A stretch of 64,000 bases of DNA from Streptomyces sp. NBC_01445 (GTDB lineage Bacteria; Actinomycetota; Actinomycetes; Streptomycetales; Streptomycetaceae). Position numbers and translations under genes: made by a program. Positions 31,591 to 38,068 of this stretch are shown piece after piece. Within the stretch, counting starts at the first letter, position 1, and every line of letters starts with the position of its first letter. The notes below the pieces were generated by a model. That model saw only the letters and a list, made by a program, of their open reading frames with translations, was not told the origin of the DNA and did no database searches. The stretch spans positions 6,735,001-6,799,000 of the forward strand of contig NZ_CP109485.1 in the NCBI RefSeq assembly GCF_035918235.1. The letters are read 5' to 3'.

Positions 31591-32814
31591 TCAGAGTCCT
31601 CCGTCGTGAGTGAGCAGGTGGAGCAGGGGCGCGCCGTCGTCGGGCAGCGGGTCGTCGGCCTCCCAGGCCCGGGCGAGCGCCCCGACCGTGCCGAGCTCGC
31701 CGACCAGCACCCCGCCGACGAGCCGGTCACCGCGGACGACGACCTTGCGGTACGTGCCGCGGGTCGCGTCGGCGAGCTGCACGACGTCGTCACCTGGCAG
31801 CGCCTCGGGCTCCCCGAACGCCGCGAGGTCGAGCGGCCCGGCCTCGTGCGGCAGGGTCAGCCGGGTGAGGGTGCGGGTGCCCGCGTAGGGGCGCCGCCGG
31901 CCGGAGAGCAGGTTCTCGGCGAGCGCGTCGGCCTGTTCGAGGGCGGGGGTCGCGAGCCCGTAGACGCGGCCCGCGTGCTGGGCGCAGTCCCCGACCGCGC
32001 GGACGCGGGGGTCCGAGGTGCGCAGATCGTCGTCGACGACGATCCCTTCGCGCACGTCGAGCCCCGCCGCCAGTGCGAGCCCCGTACGGGGACGCACCCC
32101 GCACGCGAGGACCGTCAGATCCGTGCCGAGTACATAGCCGTCGGCGAGCTCGACGCTGCGGACCGCCCCGTCGACGACGCCCACGCCCCGTACGCGGCAC
32201 TGCGTGTGTACCTCGACGCCGCGCGCGGTGAGGTGCTCGTGCACGAGACGCGAGGACCGCGGGTCGAGCTGGCGCTCCATCAGGCGCTCGGACTGCTGCG
32301 TGAGCACCACCTGGGCGCCGCGCCGGGCGAGCGCACGGGCCGCGGACACCCCGAGGAGCCCGCCGCCGACGACGACCGCGCGCACCCCGGGAACCACCGC
32401 CCGCGACAGCGCCAGGCAGTCGTCCATGGTGCGGAAGGCGTGCACCCCGCCCGGCAGCTCAGCCGCACCGGGCGCGAACAGGCCGCGCAGAGGAGGCAGG
32501 ACCGGGTTCGACCCGGTGGCGAGCACGAGGGTGTCGTACGGGACGTCGGAGCCGTCCTCGCAGCGCACCACCTGCTCGGCGCGGTCGATACGCACGGCGC
32601 GGGTCCGCAGGTGGGTTCCGGTGTGGCGGGGCAGCGCGATGACGTCGGCGCCGTAACTGCCCGCGAGGACCTCGGCGAGCAGCACCCTGTTGTACGGGGC
32701 GTGCGCCTCCTCGCCGATGAGTACGGCGGCAGCGCCCAGGCGTCGGGCGAGCCGGGTACCGGCGAGGCCGGTGCCGATCACCACCACGCGCCCGGGGTCC
32801 GTCGAAAAGGTCAT
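31591..32814 (-). CDS. FAD-dependent NAD(P) oxidoreductase of the nir operon
   Basis: A 407-residue flavoprotein like the N-terminal third of NirB: GTGLAGTRLARRLG at the N-terminus for FAD, TLVLATGSNP, GGGLLGVSAARALARRG for NAD(P)H, and VRAVGDCAQHAGRVYGLATPALEQA near the end. It has no Fe-S or siroheme motifs. First gene of the operon with nirBD. It may be an additional electron-input or assembly factor for nitrite reduction; the exact role is not established. Confidence 0.87.
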   Translation of the reverse strand: MTFSTDPGRVVVIGTGLAGTRLARRLGAAAVLIGEEAHAPYNRVLLAEVLAGSYGADVIALPRHTGTHLRTRAVRIDRAEQVVRCEDGSDVPYDTLVLATGSNPVLPPLRGLFAPGAAELPGGVHAFRTMDDCLALSRAVVPGVRAVVVGGGLLGVSAARALARRGAQVVLTQQSERLMERQLDPRSSRLVHEHLTARGVEVHTQCRVRGVGVVDGAVRSVELADGYVLGTDLTVLACGVRPRTGLALAAGLDVREGIVVDDDLRTSDPRVRAVGDCAQHAGRVYGLATPALEQADALAENLLSGRRRPYAGTRTLTRLTLPHEAGPLDLAAFGEPEALPGDDVVQLADATRGTYRKVVVRGDRLVGGVLVGELGTVGALARAWEADDPLPDDGAPLLHLLTHDGGL

Positions 32815-32837
32815 GCACGGCAGCCTGCGGGGCCGGT

Positions 32838-32864
32838 GTTACCCGGCCGCATCCCTCCCGTTTC
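32838..32864 (-). promoter_or_regulatory. GlnR-like box of the nir operon
   Basis: Read on the minus strand the site is GAAAC-n6-GATGC-n6-GTAAC, with the 11-bp step of GlnR half-sites (consensus alternating gTnAC and GaAAC, n6 apart). It ends 24 bp before the start of the first gene. GlnR controls nirBD in S. coelicolor according to published work as I remember it. Confidence 0.55.
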
Positions 32865-32912
32865 CCACGGGGAACGCTGCGCTCAGCGCGCGCGAGGAGG
32901 GAGTGTGAGGGC

Positions 32913-33551
32913 TCAGCGGCTGCCCGTCAGATGCGCGAACACCACGACGTTCCCCCGGTAGCCGGTCTGCTTCGAGTAGCCGCCCCCGCAGGTTATGACG
33001 CGCAGCTCGGGCCGGTCGGCCGCGCCATACACCTTCTCGTCGGGGAAGGCGCGGGCGTCGTAGACCTCGACGGCGTCGACGGTGAACACGGCGACTGAGC
33101 CGTCGCGGCGGTCGACCTCGATGGCGCGGCCCCTGGTCAGCGCGCCCAGGTCGTAGAAGACGGCGGGCCCCTCGGCGTTGTCGACGTGGCCGGCCACGAC
33201 CGCTGTGCCGCGGACCCCGGGCGCGGTCCCGGCGTCGTACCAGCCGGCCAGGTTCTTCTGCTCCGGCGGCGGGACGCCCAGGCTGCCCTGCGGGGTCAGG
33301 GCGAGCCCCATGAGCGGTGCGTCGACCCGGATCGAGGGGATGCGTATGCGGTCGGGGGGCGAGGAGGAGAGGGGGGCCGCGCCGGGCGGCTCGTGGCCGG
33401 GGAGCGCGGACCCGGCCTGCGCCGTGGACGGCTGCGGCGGTCCGTGTATCTCGGTGCCCTGGAGCAGCAGCCAGGCGCCCAGACACAGGGCGAGAGTGGT
33501 GACCGCGGCTATGAGTCCGCTGCTGACTCTGCGGCGGCGCGCCTGAGGCAT
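32913..33551 (-). CDS. Class F sortase
   Basis: A 212-residue membrane-anchored transpeptidase. A single N-terminal signal-anchor helix (about 12-31, SSGLIAAVTTLALCLGAWLLL) is followed by a Pro/Ser-rich stalk and the sortase beta barrel. The catalytic His lies in AVVAGHVDN, the Cys in VITCGGGYS, and the Arg in GYRGNVVVFAHL. Class F enzymes are the actinobacterial type of unclear substrate range. The gene directly upstream codes for a secreted protein with a C-terminal TM helix, possibly its substrate. Confidence 0.92.
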   Translation of the reverse strand: MPQARRRRVSSGLIAAVTTLALCLGAWLLLQGTEIHGPPQPSTAQAGSALPGHEPPGAAPLSSSPPDRIRIPSIRVDAPLMGLALTPQGSLGVPPPEQKNLAGWYDAGTAPGVRGTAVVAGHVDNAEGPAVFYDLGALTRGRAIEVDRRDGSVAVFTVDAVEVYDARAFPDEKVYGAADRPELRVITCGGGYSKQTGYRGNVVVFAHLTGSR

Positions 33552-33686
33552 CGGCTTCTCCAGGTCGGGATCGGTGGGGGCGCCTTCCTCTCCCGGCCGC
33601 GGGAGGGGGGTGCGTGGCCGGGAGAGGAGAGGACAAGCGGTACCAGGGGGCCGGAGGGACAGCGGAGGTCGTCCGTCCGGCGCCCG

Positions 33687-34208
33687 TCAGATCCCTTCGC
33701 CTCTCGCCCGGCGATGCAGGAGCCAGGTACCGCCCGCGGCGGCGACAGCAAGCGCTGCCACTCCTGCCGCGGTCTTCACGGGGTCGGTGCCGAGCGCGCC
33801 GCCGACCCCCGTCTTCACATGGCCCTTCGGAAGGACCTGGTCCGACGATGAGGCGAGCGCGACCATCAGATCGCCCGTCACCTGCCCGCCGCCGGAGCAC
33901 TTCGCGACGATCTCGTACGTCCCGGGCGGCGCCGACGGAGGCACCTGGAAGCGCCCCACGGCGTCCTTCGCCTGCGAGCCCGGGGCGAGCATGAAGGTGC
34001 CCGCGCCGACCGCGCTCGCGTCCCCGGCGGCGGTGCGGCTCGCACCGCACGCGGTGGTGTTGACGGTGACCGTGGCGCCCGCGGTGGCGTTCGCCGGGTA
34101 CACCTCAAGACCGCCCGAGCCGCCCTTACCGGCGTACGAGGGCGCAGCGGTCAGTGCCGCGGCGGCCGCGGCGAGCGCGGCGGCGGTCAGCAGGCGGGAT
34201 GTGCGCAT
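33687..34208 (-). CDS. Secreted protein with C-terminal membrane anchor, possible sortase substrate
   Basis: A 173-residue protein: signal peptide (1-about 27, ending APSYAG), an extracellular domain rich in Thr/Ala/Gly with two Cys (TACGAS and AKCSGG, perhaps a disulphide), then a C-terminal part HVKTGVGGALGTDPVKTAAG, a TM helix (VAALAVAAAGGTWLLH) and a positive tail RRARGEGI. This is the layout of a cell-wall sorting signal, but no canonical LPxTG or LAxTG is present; HVKTG is the nearest. GGAGGAGC precedes the ATG at 34208. It lies just before the sortase gene in the same direction, 135 bp apart. Confidence 0.8.
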   Translation of the reverse strand: MRTSRLLTAAALAAAAAALTAAPSYAGKGGSGGLEVYPANATAGATVTVNTTACGASRTAAGDASAVGAGTFMLAPGSQAKDAVGRFQVPPSAPPGTYEIVAKCSGGGQVTGDLMVALASSSDQVLPKGHVKTGVGGALGTDPVKTAAGVAALAVAAAGGTWLLHRRARGEGI

Positions 34209-34316
34209 CGTGTCGTGCTCCTCCGAGGGGGCACGGCCCGCGGCACCCCCAAGTGCCGCTGCGTCGGTCACGCCCCTGCCCTACCGAGGTAAGTGGCACT
34301 CGCCCCGTAACGCCTC

Positions 34317-34331
34317 CTGATGCACCATCAG
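34317..34331. promoter_or_regulatory. CTGATG-CAC-CATCAG inverted repeat
   Basis: Perfect 6-bp inverted repeat with a 3-bp spacer, 109 bp before the secreted-protein gene and in the space shared with the FMN reductase. It is a good operator candidate for the secreted-protein/sortase unit; the regulator is unknown. Confidence 0.45.
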
Positions 34332-34462
34332 AAAACCGGTGAAAGGGCGTCATCTGACACCCCGGCAGGAACATTCCAGCAGGTCACCGGCGCGTCGAAG
34401 AAAAGAAGCCGAAGGGGCAGCGGACGCCGGTGAACGGGTGACCGGACCCGCGCGGCGCCCGC

Positions 34463-34493
34463 TTGACCTCAACCAAGCTTCAGGTAGCAGGCT
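34463..34493 (+). promoter_or_regulatory. SoxR-box promoter of the FMN reductase gene
   Basis: TTGACC (34463-34468) and CAGGCT (34488-34493) are spaced 19 bp, the long spacing of MerR-family promoters. Between and over them lies CCTCAACCAAGCTTCAGG (34467-34484), one mismatch from the SoxR dyad CCTCAA-n6-TTGAGG. The ATG begins 6 nt behind the -10 hexamer. Confidence 0.7.
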
Positions 34494-34499
34494 TGCGCC

Positions 34500-35138
34500 A
34501 TGAACCCCACAGCGGTGCAGACCGCAGCCCCCGTCACCGCCCCCGTTTCCACCCCCACCGAGGCCCCCGTACGGGTCGCAGTCGTCATCGGCAGCAACCG
34601 CGAGGGCCGTTTCGGCCCGGTCGTCGCCGACTGGCTCATGTCCCTGCTCGGGGAGCGCCCCGACCTCGCCGTCGACGTGATCGACGTAGCCGCCACCGAC
34701 CTGCCCACCGCACTCTCCTACGACCCGTCCCCCGAGGTACGGGCCGAGCTGGCCAAGGTCACCCCGAAGCTGGCCGCGGCCGACGCCTTCATCGTCCTCA
34801 CCCCCGAGTACAACCACTCCTACCCGGCGTCCCTCAAGAACGTCATCGACTGGCACCACGCCGAATGGCAGGCCAAGCCGGTCGGCTTCGTCTCCTACGG
34901 CGGCATCTCCGGCGGCCTGCGCGCGGTCGAGCACCTGCGCACCGTCTTCGCCGAGCTGCACGCCGTCACGGTCAGGGACACCGTCTCCTTCACCCATGCG
35001 GGCAGCCACTTCGACGCATCCGGCGCCCACCGCGACCCCGAGGCGCCGGCCACCGCGCTGAAGGCGATGCTCGACCAGCTGGCGTGGTGGGCGAAGGCGC
35101 TGCGGGAGGCGAAGGAGGTACGCCCGTACGGCAGTTGA
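34500..35138 (+). CDS. NADPH-dependent FMN reductase, SoxR-regulon type
   Basis: A 212-residue flavodoxin-fold reductase. After about 22 Pro/Thr/Ala-rich residues the domain starts VRVAVVIGSNREGRFGPVVADWL (FMN phosphate loop); the LTPEYNHSYPASLKNVIDW motif and SYGGISGGLRAVEHLR follow. No ribosome binding site precedes the ATG and the -10 hexamer stands 6 nt upstream, so the mRNA is probably leaderless. As I recall, the S. coelicolor homologue in this place (SCO2478) is a SoxR target induced by redox-active antibiotics. Confidence 0.92.
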   Translation: MNPTAVQTAAPVTAPVSTPTEAPVRVAVVIGSNREGRFGPVVADWLMSLLGERPDLAVDVIDVAATDLPTALSYDPSPEVRAELAKVTPKLAAADAFIVLTPEYNHSYPASLKNVIDWHHAEWQAKPVGFVSYGGISGGLRAVEHLRTVFAELHAVTVRDTVSFTHAGSHFDASGAHRDPEAPATALKAMLDQLAWWAKALREAKEVRPYGS

Positions 35139-35202
35139 GACCGGGCAGCCGAAGGCCCCCGCAGCCGACGACTACGGGGGCCTCCCTCACTCATGCGCGA
35201 TG

Positions 35203-36852
35203 TCAGCCCACGGACACGGCAGACCAGGTCGCGGCCACGGCGGCGTACTCCGCGCTGCCGGCGCCGTACAGGTCCTTCGCCGCACTGAGGGTCGCCGTGC
35301 GGGCGCCCGCGTAGTTCGTCGAGGACGTCATGTAGACGGTCAGGGCCCGGTACCAGATCTTGCCGAGCTTGTCCTTGCCGATGCCGCTCAGCGTCGAGCC
35401 GTTGCACGTCGGGCTGTTGTGCTGGACGCCGCCGATGACCTTCGGCCCACTGCCTTCGGCCAGCAGGTACGCGAAGTGGTTGGCGACCCCGGACGAGTAG
35501 TGCACGTCGAGATTGCCGACCGACGAGCTCCAGCAGTCGGCGGAGTTGCCGTCCTTGCTGGGCTTGTCCATGAAGCGCAGCGCGGGCTGGCCGAAGCCGG
35601 GCTTCACGATCTTCTCGCCGATGAGCCAGTCGCCCGGGTCGGACGCGTTGTTCGCGTAGAACTCGACGAGCGTGCCGAAGATGTCGGACGTCGCCTCGTT
35701 CAGGCCGCCGGACTCGCCCGAGTAGGTGAGCCCCGCGGTCTTCGACGTGACGCCGTGCGACATCTCGTGCCCGGCGACGTCGAGCGCCACGAGCGGCCCG
35801 AACGTCGAGCCGTCACCGTCGCCGTACGTCATGCAGAAGCAGGTGTCGTCCCAGAAGGCGTTGTTGTAGTTGCTGCCGTAGTGGACGCGGTTGTACGAGC
35901 CCTTGCCGTCGCCGCCGATGCCGTTACGGCCGTGGACGTTCTTGTAGTAGTCCCACGTCGTGTCGGTCCCGTACTGGGCGTCCACGGCGGCCGACGAGCG
36001 GTCGGAGTTCGCGCCGGTGCCCCAGTGGTTGTCGGCGTCGGTGAACACCACCGCGGGAGCGCGGCTCCAGCAGATGGTCAGGATGCAGCCGTCGGTCTTG
36101 TTCTGCGCGTCACCCGAGTAGGTGCCGCCCCGCGTCGCGTCCTTGAGCTGGTACGTGGACCCGGACTGGGTCGTCTCCAGCGGGACCGTGCCCGCGTAGA
36201 GGGACTTTCCGTCGCCGGTCGCGGTCTCGATGCTGTCCCAGGCGTCGATCTGCTTGCCGGTGGTGGCGTCGGTGAGGACGACGCGGGCGACCGGGTTGCC
36301 GAGCGAGTCCTTGCCCGCGGTGTCCGTGCGCCACGCCAGCTTCGGCGCGCCGTGCAGCGCGTCCACGACGAGCGCGGGCTTGGCGACGACCTTGCGCAGG
36401 AGCTCGCCCGGATTGGCGGCGCGCAGCGCGGCGGCGGCGATGTCGGCGGCCTTCGGGGCGGGGAGCCCCGGCGTCACGCTCGGCACGGCGAGGTCGCCGA
36501 GGACCGCGCGGTTCGCGGAGCGGTAGCCGCCGTCGCGGTTCAGATGGACGACGAAGTCGCCGCCGAGAACCGGCAGTTGGCGGTAGGTGCGGTTGTAGCG
36601 CACATGCTGGGTGCCGTCGGCGTCGACGACGACGTCCCGCACGGAGGCACCCTGCGCGCCGGTGATCCCGAGGCGGGCGGCCTCGGCGGTGAGCGCGGCC
36701 GTCGCATGGCGTACGGCGTCGGCCCGGGTGGGTGGCGTGGGGTCGCCGGAGTCGGCGCCCGCGGTGGGGGCGAGGGCGGCGGCCACCAGGGTGGCGGCCG
36801 CCGTGGCTATGCCGGCGGTGGTGAGTCGCGATGTGGTCCGGGCAGGTCTCAT
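35203..36852 (-). CDS. Secreted M4-family metallopeptidase (thermolysin-like)
   Basis: A 549-residue preproenzyme: signal peptide (1-about 33, ending APTAGA), FTP/PepSY propeptide (about 45-205, QHVRYNRTYRQLPVLGGDFVVHL), then the catalytic domain. The zinc site is HEMSHGV with the second ligand in GGLNEATSD; the substrate His is in the segment DVHYSSGVANHFAYLL. CDTCFCMTYGDG-like Cys pairs (DDTCFCMTYG and NKTDGCILTICW) may form disulphides. It is monocistronic, with a 14-bp palindrome 71 bp before the start. Confidence 0.95.
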   Translation of the reverse strand: MRPARTTSRLTTAGIATAAATLVAAALAPTAGADSGDPTPPTRADAVRHATAALTAEAARLGITGAQGASVRDVVVDADGTQHVRYNRTYRQLPVLGGDFVVHLNRDGGYRSANRAVLGDLAVPSVTPGLPAPKAADIAAAALRAANPGELLRKVVAKPALVVDALHGAPKLAWRTDTAGKDSLGNPVARVVLTDATTGKQIDAWDSIETATGDGKSLYAGTVPLETTQSGSTYQLKDATRGGTYSGDAQNKTDGCILTICWSRAPAVVFTDADNHWGTGANSDRSSAAVDAQYGTDTTWDYYKNVHGRNGIGGDGKGSYNRVHYGSNYNNAFWDDTCFCMTYGDGDGSTFGPLVALDVAGHEMSHGVTSKTAGLTYSGESGGLNEATSDIFGTLVEFYANNASDPGDWLIGEKIVKPGFGQPALRFMDKPSKDGNSADCWSSSVGNLDVHYSSGVANHFAYLLAEGSGPKVIGGVQHNSPTCNGSTLSGIGKDKLGKIWYRALTVYMTSSTNYAGARTATLSAAKDLYGAGSAEYAAVAATWSAVSVG

Positions 36853-36922
36853 CGGGCTCCTAGTGACGGCGCGCGGGCGCGCTGAGGGGGGTCACACTGA
36901 TGACGTCTCAGATTTAAAGGTC

Positions 36923-36936
36923 CATGACATGTCATG
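36923..36936. promoter_or_regulatory. CATGACATGTCATG palindrome before the M4 peptidase
   Basis: Perfect 14-bp palindrome in the 166-bp divergent region between the M4 peptidase and cutA, next to the A/T-rich GATTTAAAGG. It is a plausible operator for the protease gene; no candidate regulator is adjacent. Confidence 0.45.
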
Positions 36937-37018
36937 TCCATAGCGCCCCCGTGGTGGAGCTGTGAATAGGTGTTCACGTGCAGAATCAAGGGGCGCACGG
37001 CCCGTGAAAGGAACGGAC

Positions 37019-37345
37019 ATGAACGCGATGGCCCTGACGGTCCTCACGACGACCGACGACGAGGTCAAGGCCCGAGCCCTGGCCACGGGAGCGGTCGAGG
37101 CACGCCTGGCGGCCTGCGCCCAGATCGCGGGCCCGGTCATGTCGGTCTACCGCTGGCAGGGCAACACGGAGACCGCCCAGGAATGGCAGGTGCTACTCAA
37201 AACCACGGCAGAGGGCTACGAGGCCCTGGAGTCCTGGCTGTTGGAGGCGCACGACTACGAGACACCCGAGATCATCGCGACACCGGTGGTGCGGGGGAGT
37301 GCCGGGTACCTGGCGTGGATCGCGGGGGAGACGGGCGGAGCCTGA
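37019..37345 (+). CDS. cutA: Divalent-cation tolerance protein CutA
   Basis: A 108-residue trimeric CutA1 protein. The family pattern is clear: LTVLTTTDDEVKARALATGAVEARLAACAQIAGPVMSVYRWQG and the C-terminal ETPEIIATPVVRGSAGYLAWI. AAAGGAAC precedes the ATG by 4-5 nt. Implicated in metal tolerance in E. coli; the physiological role elsewhere is uncertain. A single-gene unit. Confidence 0.95.
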   Translation: MNAMALTVLTTTDDEVKARALATGAVEARLAACAQIAGPVMSVYRWQGNTETAQEWQVLLKTTAEGYEALESWLLEAHDYETPEIIATPVVRGSAGYLAWIAGETGGA

Positions 37346-37438
37346 GCGCGGGAGCCGGAAAAGCCGACGGCCCGAGCGCTCCAGCACCCGGACCGTCACC
37401 GCTCACCGATGCACGACGTCACCGATTCACGACCGACC

Positions 37439-37990
37439 TCACTTGCGCAACACCAGCGTGATCCCCGCCACGACCAGACCGAGGGCCACGGCCGCGACTC
37501 CGTATCCGAGGCGGTGGGACCGAAGCCCCGGCAGAAAGCGGTCGAAGGCGATGCGCCCCGGGCCGGTCAGGGCGAGCGCCACCGCGCCGAGGGCGATCAA
37601 GAGCTCGTACTCGATGCCCTGCGGCGCGAAGAATCCGCCGCCCCACTTCACGGCGATGGCATTGACCAGGGTGCCGGCCACGGCCGCGGCGGCCAGCGGG
37701 GTGAGCAGACCGAGCACGAGGCCGAGCCCGCCGAGGGTCTCGCTGAGCCCGGCGACCAGGGCGAACGCCTTCGGCGACGGGTAGCCGGACGCGGCGAAGA
37801 ACTGCCCGGTGCCGTCGATCCCGCCTCCGCCGAACCAGCCGAAGAGCTTCTGCGCACCATGCGCGGCCATGGTCAGGCCGAGGGCGAGGCGCAGGACGAG
37901 AAGACCGAGGTCATAGGCGTGGGCGGGCGCGGCGGGGGCGGGGGAGCCGGGCGCGCGGAGCGGCCCGAGCTGGTTCGCGAGAGAGGTCAC
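37439..37990 (-). CDS. DoxX-family membrane protein
   Basis: A 183-residue DoxX-like protein with four TM helices: GLLVLRLALGLTMAAHGAQKLFGWFGG is the diagnostic first helix and loop. The GTG at 37990 (VTSLANQLGPL) was preferred over the ATG at 38020, because AGGAG stands 9 nt before the GTG, while the ATG has no ribosome binding site and abuts the operator dyad at 38021-38036. DoxX proteins are associated with redox and sulfur stress. It lies convergent with cutA. Confidence 0.9.
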   Translation of the reverse strand: MTSLANQLGPLRAPGSPAPAAPAHAYDLGLLVLRLALGLTMAAHGAQKLFGWFGGGGIDGTGQFFAASGYPSPKAFALVAGLSETLGGLGLVLGLLTPLAAAAVAGTLVNAIAVKWGGGFFAPQGIEYELLIALGAVALALTGPGRIAFDRFLPGLRSHRLGYGVAAVALGLVVAGITLVLRK

Positions 37991-38020
37991 GTGGGGGTTC
38001 TCCTGACTCGGAAGGGACAT

Positions 38021-38036
38021 GCTTGAACTTTCAAGC
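38021..38036. promoter_or_regulatory. GCTTGAA-CT-TTCAAGC operator before doxX
   Basis: Perfect 7-bp inverted repeat with a 2-bp spacer. With the GTG start it lies 30-46 bp upstream of the gene, where a repressor would block the promoter. The form suits MarR or HxlR family dimers, but no such gene is nearby. Confidence 0.6.
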
Positions 38037-38068
38037 TATGACCAAGCTAACCGCCCGCCCACGATGTT

